From contig OY720635.1 in assembly GCA_963169105.1 (NCBI GenBank), forward strand, positions 132,203,872-132,267,871: a stretch of 64,000 bases of DNA, in the 5' to 3' direction. Below the pieces are notes generated by a model. That model was not told where the DNA came from. It did no database searches and saw only the letters and a list, made by a program, of their open reading frames with translations. The translations under genes were made by a program, and so were the position numbers. The DNA is from Ceriagrion tenellum (lineage: Eukaryota > Arthropoda > Insecta > Odonata > Coenagrionidae). This document shows positions 31,757 through 42,479 of the stretch, piece by piece. Positions within the stretch are counted from its first letter, which is position 1. Every line of letters starts with the position of its first letter.

Positions 31757-32589
31757 AATTAGGATTCGGGAAATTCGGGAAATGTTAGGTCAAGCACACA
31801 GGAAGCTAGGCTTTATCAAGAGAATACTTTGGAAATGTGATGAGAAAGTGAAAGAACGTTGTTATTTTTCAATCGTTAGGCCTCATATGGAATATGCTGT
31901 TAGTGTATGGGATCCATACGAAGCGGGGTTGATATCGGAATTAGATCGCGTTCAGCGAAGGGGAGCTAGGTTTGTGAAACGATGCTACGATAAGTTTGCT
32001 AGTGTGTCTGGACTGTTAGAAGAATCAGGATGGAAATCGCTATCACAGATTGAATTATAGGCTTAATCTCCAAACTAAATTTCAGGAAAATCATTTCTCT
32101 GACGACGTAAAAAATATACTATTAACCCCTTCGTACTACGGCAGATTAGATCGCGCCAATAAAATTAGAGAGCTAGATTGCAGAACCGATAGGTATAAAA
32201 CGTCATTTTTTCCGCGTACCATTCGGGACCATAACAGCTGTGATCGTCGTCATGAATAGTTCGAGTATTGACATAGGCAGGCAGTAAATCTTTCTCATTA
32301 TATATTCTGCTCTCTTATTTAGGCATGATGTAAATATTGGTGTTCTTTTTCATGCATGATATTTTGAATCTGTAGTAGTAGTCTTTGTATCCCTTGAATG
32401 TTGGAACGATTGACGATAGAATGTTTCTTGGTTATTAGATTTTTAATTGGCACTTTGCATGTGTGGTACGCTGGTTTCAATGTAATTTCGGTGTTCTACC
32501 GTATCATTCATGCATGCCTGGTGTGGAAGCACCCCCAGCCACACACCCTTTGGGTGGCTTGCAGGGTATGACGTAGATGCAGATGTAGG
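31757..32589 (+). mobile_element. Family B LINE, 3' end with frameshift
   Basis: Coding sequence starts near AGGCAHRKLGFIKRILWKCDE and is open to 32060. A four-base loss at about 32046 (CAGATTG instead of CAGCGTAGATTG) shifts the frame, and the C-terminus resumes at 32050-32259. UTR, hairpins and a short tail follow. Confidence 0.9.
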
Positions 32590-33149
32590 ATAATGCTACG
32601 TAGATGTTACACGCAGTTCACTCGTTAAAGATAATACTGCTGAGTATGTTAATACTATAGCAATACCACGATATACTAAAGAAATACTCGTACAAGGTAT
32701 TAAATCATGCAGAAAAGAACATCACGCCGGAATTCTCCTCTGACAGAAGGGAACTTATATCTTTTTAACTTCTACATCTCAAGTTTTTTGTGAAGATTCT
32801 CTGCCCGTGGGCCAAAATGGTATCTACTTAGAGGATCAACTTGTGGGTCGGTTTTGATAGGAGTGCATTCGAAGTGCGTTAACTTCTATATGATAAGTGC
32901 GCAATGACAATATATTACTTCAATAGCAGATTCTTCCAGGACTCCCGCCAATGAGGAAAAACCAGGTGTACATCGGGTGACCCTCACATGAATTGTCCTT
33001 ATTCTCAGGAATGAATAGAACGAGGAAAAATTCTCATATTTACCATTTATAATTCTCACGTCACTCACTTCCTTAAGCTTTGAAGTCATCCTTTCACTTA
33101 TAAGGGATAAGCAGTTAATGAATCGAATCATGGTACTATGTGCAATGTA
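32590..33149. other. Unassigned AT-rich sequence
   Basis: Nothing recognisable. Confidence 0.5.
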
Positions 33150-33362
33150 CAATAATGCATGTCAATGGTGCATGATTGGTGATCTTCACCCCCCTGCCAC
33201 ACACCCTCGTGGTGGCTCGCAGGGTATTACGTAGATGTGGATGTACTACATGAGGTGTAATTTAATGTACAATAATGCATGTCAATAGTGCATGTTTGGT
33301 GATCTTCACCCCCTGCCACACACCCTCGTGGTGGCTCGCGGGGGATTACGTAGATGTACTAC
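33150..33362 (+). repeat. Tandem dimer of a family A tail fragment
   Basis: Two copies of ATGTACAATAATGCATGTCA plus the A hairpins and tail stand head to tail, each followed by GTACTACATGAGGTGTAATTTA. The unit is about 120-125 bp, so the tail and its flank were duplicated together after insertion. Confidence 0.85.
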
Positions 33363-33687
33363 ATGAGGTGTAATTTATATTTAAAAGCTGAAAGACATTT
33401 CCGCACAATTAGGCGACCACTTTGCGTCTTTTGGGTGAAGCGGAGCATCAGGACACCAGCATTAATAAAATAATGTTGATTCCGACTGAATGCGTGCTGA
33501 ATTAATTAAATATGGCACAGTAAAGGTATACCGCGACCAACCAACATTATTTCACAAGTGGATCGGCGAAATAGAGGTCTCAAAAGAATAGAGAGCATCT
33601 TTCATCTCAGTCATTAAAAAATATGACAGGAAAGGCAAATATGAGAATTATAAGCGGATTTCAATCGCCGTCACAATCAGTAGAATA
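33363..33687. other. Unassigned sequence
   Basis: Nothing recognisable. Confidence 0.5.
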
Positions 33688-34190
33688 TCAATCGATCAAT
33701 TTCCTAAAGGCTGACGCCTTGTCGATGCAACCATTCATCTCTATGTCATTTGTCGTTCGCTTCAGTCCCACGTGGTTGCTGCATCCCATCTTCTTCTTGA
33801 TCTCGTCCAAATATTTCTTCCTCGGCCGTCCTCTTCCTTTCTCTCCTAGTATTTTCCCTTCAAGAAAGTTTGTTATAAATACATTGTCTGAATACATGTC
33901 CAATAAATTTTATTTTTCTCTTTCCATCTCCGCCAATAATCTTCTCTCTTCTTACCTTTCCCTTAAAACTTCCAGATTTGTTTTTCTTTCCGTCCAGCTT
34001 GTTCTTGTCATCTTCCGCCATATCCACATTTCAGCAGCCTCGAGTCTGCTCCTTTCTAATTTGCCTTCAGTCCAACTTTCACTTCCGTGCAGCACTGTAC
34101 TCCATACAAATGTTTTTGCAAAGGATTTCAGTAGAATGTATGGAAAACTTTTGAAAGTGGGGATCGGGTTGGTGTGGTGCTCGCCTACCA
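33688..34190 (-). pseudogene. Non-LTR RT C-terminal fragment
   Basis: Two minus-strand frames encode KTFVWSTVLHGSESWTEGKLERSRLEAAEMWIWRK-type sequence (34120-33960) and GRGRPRKKYLDEIKKKMGC (33850-33790). The GSESW ... WRK ... RGRP order is the post-palm region of a non-CR1 LINE. It resembles the element at 44770-45780 more than that at 9500. A SINE with target duplication interrupts its upstream end at 34158. Confidence 0.72.
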
Positions 34191-34457
34191 CACGGGCGGC
34201 CAGGGCTCAAATCCCTGCAGAGGCGGATGTTTTTCAGAGAAAACCCGATCTCTACTTTAGTGTCTTGTGGAGGGCACTTCGAGTAGAGTACTCTGTCTGT
34301 CGGATGAGACGTTAAGCCGTGGTCCCCATGGCGCCTTTCGTCAAGAGCAGGCTAATGCCGACGCCGGGTTTCTATCCACCCTTCCTCCATTACCTGTTCC
34401 CTATGGCGCAAATGACCTTAGCCGTCGGTCGCCTCCCCAAATATCCAATCCAAATCC
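34159..34457 (+). mobile_element. tRNA-related SINE, copy 2, with target duplication
   Basis: A 299-bp SINE bounded by the 14-base direct repeat AAACTTTTGAAAGT (34145-34158 and 34458-34471). The tRNA-like head has GGTTGGTGTGGTG and GCTCAAATCCC. The centre has GGATGAGACGTTAAGCCGTG, a block I recall from tRNA-related SINEs of many invertebrates. The end is CCAATCCAAATCC. The clean duplication shows ordinary target-primed insertion. Confidence 0.88.
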
Positions 34458-34589
34458 AAACTTTTGAAAGTAAAATTTAAAAAAATTATAAAGTTCTCGA
34501 GGTAGAAGAACGGGCAAGTTTTAGAGCTAGTAGAATCACCATTGACAATCTATTTTGGGTATTTATCATACAATTAAGAAATAGCTGGC

Positions 34590-35395
34590 AGCCAGCCAGG
34601 AATCCCACGTCGATTTGCAGAAAGCTTACGACAATATTCCTCTGAGTCGAATATGGAAAAGCTAAGATAAAGTAAACGTCAACAAGAATCTTATCAAAGC
34701 TTTAGCTATACAAAAAAAGCACTGGAAACTAAAAATGGATAAAAGAACATTTTTTAAAATTTACAATTACTAAGGGCCTAAATACGGGTTTCTGCGCCTC
34801 CCATACATTATTCAAGATATACAATTGGAACAGGAACTTAAAGAATGGAAAGTGAAATATAAATTAATGGGTATCCCTTTGAATAAAACTAGCATCTTAT
34901 ATTCCTTGTGCTTTGCGGATGATCAGATAATGATAGCCCAGGATCACGATCTTACATGCCACGTAAGCTAATTGAAGAATACGCTAATTGGGATCTGGAA
35001 ATAAATTTAATAGAGGCTTGAAATATGCGATTTGGAGGAGCACGAGAAAACGTAGTGCTGGATAATGGGCAGGAAATACAATATTGCCAAGAATACAACT
35101 ACTTGGGTATTAAATAACTCAGGAATTCATCACAGGATTTAAGGGAGAAATATGCAAGGAAATAGGGCAATATCCATGTTGAATAGCATTTTACAAGATC
35201 AAACTATATCCAAAACAAACAAAAAAGGATATGCAATTAAATTGTGAGAAGCATTATCGCATATGGGAGTAAGAAATGGCAGATGAAGGAGAAAACACAA
35301 CAAATGCTTCATGTTACAGACATAGATTACTTGAAACGTTCTGCGGGGACATCAAGGCGCGGGCAGGGTAATAATGCGCGGTAAAACCAGAAAGA
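34590..35395 (+). pseudogene. Decayed non-LTR reverse transcriptase
   Basis: Frames shift often, but RT motifs are readable: LQKAYDNIPLSRIW (about 34617), LCFADDQIMIAQD around 34915 with the catalytic aspartates kept, and MRFGGARENVVLDNGQEIQY then NYLGIK (about 35027-35115). FADDQ with VPRS-type neighbours fits an RTE/I-like lineage rather than CR1. Clade is uncertain. Confidence 0.7.
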
Positions 35396-35499
35396 AGAAG
35401 AGTATAACATAGATGAACATTCTCCCTTACATTACACTAGTTAAGATAAAACAACTGGTTGGTACTATTAATGTGATTGATAAATATCACTACAAGATA

Positions 35500-35829
35500 C
35501 TCAATCATGCGGAGGGCACATCATCCTCATAGGGTGTACCCCATGGAAATATCATCGGTCCCTTATTATTCCTTTTGTGTATTAATGATACCACCACCGT
35601 CGATACGAGCGAAATTCATGTCAGAAATTTCATCCGGGGTTAGCTGTTAATAATGATGTAAATTATTAAATACTAATAGGCACAGAGGTCACTTTACCCA
35701 GTGGGGAATGGAGTTTGATAGAACTAAGCTACCTCAACTAAAATGTCCCGTAGTGTAAAAAATGAAATTTTAAATCTATCAGTTTTGCAATTGGTTTCCT
35801 TAATCTTATGCCTGCGATCGTTCCTACTA
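35500..35829 (+). mobile_element. Family C LINE, RT fragment
   Basis: GVPHGNIIGPLLFLLCINDTTTVDTSE at about 35536-35620 is the RT motif before FADD, in C-type sequence, followed by scattered C pieces up to about 35829 with internal deletions. It merges into the next family A copy. Confidence 0.65.
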
Positions 35830-36306
35830 CGTTACGAGCTTAATAGAAGAACTAGGATGGGAATTACTATCAGAACGCAGGTTAAAATTTAGGTTAAACC
35901 TTTTAAGTAAATTCGAAACAGAGTTGTTCACAGATGACGTTAGATATACATTCAGAACCCCTGCGTATTATGCTAGGTTTGATCATTTTAACAAGATTAG
36001 AGAGATAGATTGTCGTACCGATAGATTGAAAATGTCATTTTTCCCTCGTACTATAAGAGAGAACAATAGGCAGCGTAGCAAAGGGATAGGTAGGTGAAAT
36101 ATAGTTAGAGTAGTCTGTAGTGCATGATGAATGTAATAACAACCAATAATCCCTTCCTTATTATGTAGATACTAACCATCTAGCTCCATGTGACCCTATT
36201 ATCTAGAATATCTGCATGTCAATAGTGCATGTTTGGTGATCTTCACCCCCTGCCACACACCCTCGTGGTGGCTCGCAGGGTATCACGTAGATGTGGATGT
36301 AGATGT
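35830..36306 (+). mobile_element. Family A LINE, 3' end (first of a tandem pair)
   Basis: C-terminal codons from TTACGAGCTTAATAGAAGAA, then UTR, hairpins and about three GATGTA/GATGTG units ending at 36306, where a second copy starts. Confidence 0.9.
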
Positions 36307-36562
36307 AGAATAGGCAGCGTAGCAAAGGGATAGGTAGGTGAAATATAGTTAGGGTAGTCTGTAGTGCATGATGCATGTAAGAACAACCAATAATCCATTT
36401 CATATTATGTAGGTACTAACCATCTAGCTCCATGTGACCCTATTATCTAGCATATCTCCCTTAAATATCCTACTTGCATGTCAATAGTGCATGTTTGGTG
36501 ATCTTCACCCCCTGCCACACACCCTCGTGGTGGCTCGCAGGGTATCACGTATATGTAGATGT
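36307..36562 (+). mobile_element. Family A LINE, 3' end (second of a tandem pair)
   Basis: Begins AATAGGCAGCGTAGCAAAGG immediately after the tail of the preceding copy, and carries the last codons, UTR, hairpins and tail. Differences from the first copy show it is a separate insertion or a diverged duplication. Confidence 0.9.
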
Positions 36563-36589
36563 ACTATAATAGTTTGCCTTCAGCGAAAT

Positions 36590-36712
36590 ATGTAGAACGT
36601 CCGACAAAAAAACGGTTGACATTAAATTTTCTTTGAAAATTTCACCAATATATTAGGTGCACTCTGATCAGATAGCGATTCCCACTCTCTTATGCCCTCA
36701 ACAATATTTCCG
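36590..36712 (-). mobile_element. Family C LINE fragment, inverted
   Basis: The complement includes GAGTGGGAATCGCTATCTGA, the GWESLS codons, and a piece resembling VQNILVKFSKKI. Short and eroded. Confidence 0.5.
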
Positions 36713-36794
36713 GAAAGACAGGTATCGCAAAACCCAGCTGAAATAATGAAATTTCACCTCTTTAAAGGTTTTTGGCAGGTTTTTACTAATGTAA

Positions 36795-38032
36795 GAGTGA
36801 TCATAGTTATTATTCCTTTGGTAAATTAATGATATCACCACCATCGTTACGAGTAAAATTCGTCTTTTCGCTGGCGACGCAGTATTGTACAGGGATGTTA
36901 ACACATAGTATGAAAGAATTGCGTTGAAGAAAAACCTAGAAGCCATAAGCGGATGGTGTGACACTTTGCAGTTAGAATTAAATTGTAATAAGTCCATTGT
37001 TATGAATTTTTGGAGGAAGAGATAGTTTAACCAACGAGACGTACACAATTTATCAGGCCGAACTAATAAATGTAGTCAGTAAAGTACTTAGGAGTGACTT
37101 TACTCAGGTCTTGTCGTAGGGGAAACATATACGAGAGATATGGGGACATACAGGTCGTAAATTAGGATTTATCAAAAGAAAACTAGGAAAGTGTGACGGA
37201 AAGGTAAAGGAGCGATATTATTTTACTCTCGTGAGACCTCACTTGGAGTACGCCGCTAGTATATTGGACCCTTACGAAGGACTAGTTTCAGATATAGATC
37301 GAATACAGCGGAGGGCCGCTAGATTTGTTTAAAATTGTTATGATAAACATAGTATTGTTAGTTAATTGTTGAAGGAATTAGGATAGGAACCTCTATCCGA
37401 TCGAAGAGAGAAATATAGGTCAAATCTTTTACGAAAGTTTGATGCAGACTATTTTTCGCCAGACGTTCAAAATATTTTGCAAGAGCCAAACTATTAAGGT
37501 AGGAACGATCACAGGAATAAGATTAAGGAAATTAAGGACTGCAGAACCGATAGATTTAAGATGTCATTTTTTCCACCTACAATAAGGGACCATAATAGTT
37601 GTGATATATCAGTTCTAGGAAACTGACTACGTTAAATAGGTTTTTCAATAGTGATCTGTATCTTAACGTAAATTGTAGATACTAACTTCGCATGCAATCT
37701 CCGGTATGATATATTCCTGCATGTCTTAATACCTAGTAGTGCTATTTATTTGTCGCATTAATAATACTAACCATTAGTTATATGTTGAACAGTGTGTTGC
37801 ATGGTAGCATGTTCCTCTACGTAACACTCTCCTGGTTTGTGGTCTGACTGCGTGCCGTTGCCCCGACTGCTTTTGGCCTGAGCCTGGGCATCTGGCCTGA
37901 GCATCCGGGGAAACGTGCGCGGTACTGATTTGAACTGGGATGAGTGCTGCATGCCTGGTGTGAAATCACCCCGTGCCACACACCCTAGTGGTGGTTAGCA
38001 CTGTATTTTTTAGACGTAGATATAGATAGTTA
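36795..38032 (+). mobile_element. Family C LINE, longest copy, dead
   Basis: RT codons start near INDITTIVTSKIRLF. The catalytic motif reads FAGD rather than FADD, so the first metal-binding Asp is lost. It continues through LELNCNKSIVMNFWRKR, KYLGVT and IDRIQRRAARFV to CRTDRFKMSFFPPTIRDHNS, with stops and shifts. The UTR and a C-type hairpin end near 37990, and the tail is TAGACGTAGATATAGATAG. Confidence 0.82.
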
Positions 38033-38397
38033 CATGAACTATAATAGGGTATAGAATAATGTACGTTTATGATCAGCATAGCTATCAAAGAGGTTACCAT
38101 TCAAACGAATTTTCCTTAGAGATATTTTACATGCCTCACCTCATTTTCCTCATTAGTACATTCATAACTATCCAACAAGCCGATTAATTCACTTAACGTT
38201 TGATAATCAACTGTAACGGGAATCAAAAAAAGGTCTTGACGTCGTCAGAATGGAGACTACGAAAATAGGTGTCAGGGTATTACTGATTCATTTTAGTTGT
38301 GTCATGGTAGGTAGGTACCTACTTCAAATATTGACATTTATACCCACTGTCCAGTATAAACTCCCATTAATGTTGTTAAAGTGGCCTCGCAACACTG
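38033..38397. other. Unassigned sequence
   Basis: Nothing recognisable. Confidence 0.5.
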
Positions 38398-38990
38398 ATC
38401 TACATCTACATATGTATCTACACCTATTTATTACCTTGCAAGCCACCACTAGGGTGATCGGCAGGGCATGACTTATCATCGACATGAACTACTGTGATGA
38501 GATTAACTTTAACCAGCATACACCACACTATGGGTACGCTACAAATGCTATAGAAACTAATGAAATAATTTATTCTGTAATTATGTAAACGTGACACAAG
38601 AGTCATGCAGGGAACATGCAAAACATGGTGTTAGCACTACTCGGCAAATTTAAAAACATGCATAAGGGGTATATGAAAAAATCAGCTTTGCTACCTGTCA
38701 ACTAACCTACTTCACAGTCTTAACGCAGCCATTATGATCTCTTATTGATCGCGGGAACAGCGGCATATTAAACTTTTCTGTTCTACAATCTACTTCCCTA
38801 GTTTTATTTTATGATCTGGTCTACCGTAGTTCGTACCGTAGTGCTGGAGTTCGTAAGACATTGATAACTTCGTCGTATTATTCGGTCGGTAAATATTTTT
38901 ATCATAGTAATGTGCCAGACAAATGTGAATAAGATTATCATAATGTTCCTTAGAAAATCCTACCAGTTTCACAAGCGCATGCTCTCATTA
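38398..38990 (-). mobile_element. Family E CR1-like LINE 3' end
   Basis: Plus-strand CTACATCTACATATGTATCT begins the tail. The hairpin reads CCTTGCAAGCCACCACTAGG, then GGCAGGGCATG. The UTR differs from A-C. At about 38710-38820 the complement encodes EVDCRTEKFNMPLFPRSIRDHNGC, the C-terminal signature. It is a separate, older subfamily. Confidence 0.75.
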
Positions 38991-39252
38991 TCTCTATTTT
39001 AGGTGAATTCTCGAAGTTCAGCGATGAATGATAGCAGCGACTCTTGAATTTTCAGAGGCCTTATTCTAATGTAAGAGAGCGTGAAGTTTCTCGACGCAGC
39101 CAAACCGTTAGGAAGAGAAAGGTTTGAGGGGACCTGGGGCGGAGGGAAGATTGCATGAAAGGTCACGAGGAAATACGTGGAGGGCGACCTAGTAGGTTGA
39201 GCACGTGTTTCACCCGTTCAGAGCTCTTGACAATGAAATAAATGTTGCAGTT

Positions 39253-39378
39253 GCTTCTTCTTCTTCGACTTCTACTTATTACCCTACAAGCCACCTCAAG
39301 TGTGTTCGGCAGGGAGTGACTTACCACCAATATGTACTACAGTGAAGAAATTTACTTTCACCAACATGCACAACATGT
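39253..39378 (-). mobile_element. Family E LINE tail, inverted
   Basis: CTACTTATTACCCTACAAGC then TTCGGCAGGGAGTGACTTAC and ACTACAGTGAAG parallel the family E tail at 38398. It ends where a plus-strand family A copy starts. Confidence 0.7.
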
Positions 39379-40411
39379 GATGCATCGTGTTTATAAAGAA
39401 TTAGCTCTCCAAATGGCTCCGTATCTTAAAGTAATATGCGCGGTTCCCAAAGACTGGAAGATAGCAAACGTGACTCCAATTTATAAAAGCGGAGATAGGG
39501 AACAGCCATTTAATTATAGACCAATATCATTAACGTCACTATCATGTAAAATTATAGAGCATATAATAGTTACATCAATAATGGGACACCTCGACAGCCA
39601 GGATTTATTAATAACAAACCAGCATGGGTTCAGAAAAGGACGGTCTTGCGAAACTCAATTAGGTCTTTTTGTTCACGATATTTTAGTTTCCGGAGAAGGT
39701 AACGTACAGGTAGATGCAGCGTTTCTTGACTTTGGAAAAGCTTTTGACAAGGTTCCCCACTGTAAGTTACTCGCATCATCATGTAAGCATCAGGTAAGCA
39801 TCATACGGAATAGACAGTAATATAGTAGGCTGGATAGGAGACTTCTTACATGAACGCGTTCAAAGGGTGTTCTTAGATGGTGTCAGCTCACGCGAAGTAA
39901 AAGTTACATCGGGTGTTCCCTAAGAAAGCGTGATGGGCCCAATTTTATTTCTTCTGTACGTAAACGACTTGAATAGTGAAGTAAAAAATAGCAAGCTCCA
40001 TCTTTTTGCCGATTATGCAGTAGTGTATAAGGAAATTAAAAATGAAGAGGACAGAGAGTCTTTAGCTAAGGATTTAGATGCGATTGATGATTGGTGTGAT
40101 AGATGGCAGCTAGAATTAAATTTGAAGAAATGCGCGATTATGAATTTTTGGAAAAAGAATGCCTTTCCCCGGAATAATTACTGCATCAAAGAAAACAAAA
40201 TATGTAACGTAGAATCAATTAAATACTTAGGCGTCACCATCACTGAAGACATGTCATGGGGAAACACATCAGGGAAATAACTAGTGTAGCAAACCGTAGA
40301 TTAGGATTCGTGAAAAGGGTTCTAGGCAAATGCGATGAGAGAGTACGAGAAGGAAGCTATTTTACGCTCGTCAGGCCTCATTTGGAATGTGCCGCTAGTA
40401 TATGGGATACA
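39379..40411 (+). mobile_element. Family A LINE, RT fragment without 3' end
   Basis: Covers RT to the C-terminal region. Breaks include loss of the NKSLEEHA codons at about 39437, a rearranged GCATCATCATGTAAGCATCA segment near 39773, a stop in VPQG (CAG to TAA), FADY for FADD at about 40011, and a one-base loss near 40262. The copy stops at SIWD (40411) with no UTR or tail, so its 3' part was deleted. Confidence 0.88.
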
Positions 40412-41159
40412 TTAAGAAAGATTTTTAGAAAGAAAATCCGCTGAAAATTTAAAACTTTTGTTGTCAACTTTTTCAGGAGGAAATCAACCTATTTTCATTT
40501 GAGGTTTTTCTTCATCGCTAAGGTTTTGGGCATAGATTACAAGAGCTACACATATATTTAAGATAATATGCCATTCAAAAAACTGGTCATTATGAACAAA
40601 AGAGCATTTATGATCACATTTTGCTGTATAATATAGTTCAGAGATTGGTAGATTCACGTATTCCTGACATGACTAAGTTTATTCACGTACTGCATAATTT
40701 TTCTTCAGCGATGGATGGAAATTTTGTTTGGCCTGTGCTATTTTAAATACCGACAGACCCAGCGGGAAGAATATCTATCCAATGAATGCCCGCTGCTTTG
40801 GGCGGCATGCAGAGTACCAGAGACATTCAATCATCGACGTGTGATTATCCGGGACACCATCTCAGCTTTGGAATTTGGGGTTCAAAAGCCCTTATCTCCA
40901 TCAAGAACCCGAGCCGATTCCAGTAGGAACAACCACCTCCGCTCTTCAAGGCACGAAGTCCGAAGCCCGAGGTGATCGGCGACGGTGGATTCAACACATT
41001 TCTATATTTGTGCGAAGGCCTTAAGCTACTTAGCATGGAGATAAAGGTGCGAAATGCTCTCAAACATTCCTTATAAAACGACTACTTTCAGTGAATAGTC
41101 GTGCCGGAAGACGTGGACTTTGAATTTTGTTGAACTAGTTGTATCGTAATAAGGCCTGT
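40412..41159. other. Unassigned sequence
   Basis: No recognised gene. An 86-codon frame at 40715-40975 has no domain I know. Confidence 0.45.
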
Positions 41160-41330
41160 TAATTCAACTATATCTTCATAATACCGTGCGAGCCACCTCT
41201 AGGGTATGTGATTCCACACCAGGCACCAAGACCACATCCCAGCTGAAATCAGAATTCCGCACGTTCCCCAATGTGCCAGGTACAAGCCTAAAGCAGTCAG
41301 GACAACAGTGCGCGGTCATAGCAGAAACTA
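41160..41330 (-). mobile_element. Family C-like LINE tail, degenerate
   Basis: CCGTGCGAGCCACCTCTAGG, ATTCCACACCAGGCA and ACGTTCCCCA match the complement of a C-type 3' end with deletions in the hairpin. Confidence 0.6.
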
Positions 41331-41560
41331 CATCTACATCTATGTCTACGTAATACCCTGCGAGCCACCACTAGGGTGTGTGGCAGGGGGTGAAGATCAC
41401 CAAACATGCACTATTGCCATACCAGTAGGATATTTGAGGGAGACATGCTAGAGAACAGGGTCACACGCAGCTAGATGGTTAGTATCTACATAATAAGAAA
41501 GGGATCATTGGTTGTTATTACATGCATCATTCACTACAGAGTACTCTAACTATATTTTAT
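41331..41560 (-). mobile_element. Family A LINE, 3' UTR fragment
   Basis: Tail, hairpins and UTR only, ending ACTCTAACTATATTTTA. A plus-strand B copy starts at once. Confidence 0.88.
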
Positions 41561-42478
41561 TGTAGTGGAGGATTGTTATATTAGTAGGAGGGAGTCATTT
41601 TCCGACGACCAGGTAGAAAGCGTATGGTGCTCCATTCAAAATCCTAGAGCAAAAACAATCTACATCTACATCTACGTAATACCCTGCGAGCCACCACGAG
41701 GGTGTGTGGCAGGGGATGAAGATCACCAAACATGCACTATTGCCATGTAAGTAGGATATATCAATCTATCAATCAATAACAATCTATGTGTGCGCATATT
41801 ACAGACCACCAGATACCCATGTAAGCTCAATATTAGGACTCGAAAGTCAACTCAGTAAGTTAACCACTCAAAAAAACGACTGTCATATTATAATCGGTGG
41901 GGATTTCAATCTTCCGTCCATAGACTGGGACACTTACAGTTTTATCACTGGGGATAAAGACAAAGACCTTTGTGAGTCACTTCTGTATACATTCACCTCT
42001 CACTCACTACATCAATTAGTCACTGCTCCAACTAGAGGGAAAAATACACTTGATCTTTTAGCGACAAATATTCCACACATGGTTGTAAACATAGGTACGG
42101 GTAAGGGAATAAGCGACCACAAGATAGTTAAAGCTAATTTTTCCGTGAGCATCCTCCTCAGAACAATTGAACGATTAGCCCAAGGCATTTTGGTCGTATG
42201 TTAGGGACACTCAAGGAAATAAATCAACAGTACACACGCTTAAGAATATCAAAGGGGAAAAGCTAACCAACAGTCTACAAAAAGCCAATTCGTTAAACTC
42301 ATTCATCAAAAGAATTTTCAGTACTTATACACCACATCTTTTCGATCCGCAGCCAGTTCGTTCCCAAACATGTATGCCTGAAATTATTATAAATTGTCGC
42401 GGCATAGAACAGCAGCTAAAAAATATCAACCCCAACAAATCCCTCGGTCCAGATCAAATACCTGCTCTCGTATATCAA
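41561..42478 (+). mobile_element. Family B LINE with endonuclease domain, internally deleted
   Basis: The only view of the family B endonuclease in the window. It reads VESVWCSIQN, then after a 3' tail insertion YVCAYYRPP, IIIGGDFNLPSIDW and GISDHKIVKANFSV, with the GDFN and SDH catalytic motifs kept. At about 42172 the sequence jumps from after the nuclease to LNDxPKAFWSYVRDTQGN, deleting the linker. It ends at about 42478 inside DQIPALVYQT, where family A sequence takes over. Confidence 0.85.
41663..41777 (-). mobile_element. Short family A tail insertion with 9-bp target duplication
   Basis: A tail and hairpin fragment of about 100 bp splits the YVCAYY codons of the family B copy. AACAATCTA occurs at both edges (41654-41662 and 41778-41786). 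A little filler, TCAATCTATCAATCAAT, lies at the 5' side of the insert. Confidence 0.8.
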
Positions 42479-42479
42479 A

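Noticed and set aside
33623..34315. 230-codon plus-strand open frame
   Set aside because: It reads antisense through a decayed RT fragment on the minus strand and continues into the tRNA-like head of a SINE. It has no domain of its own.
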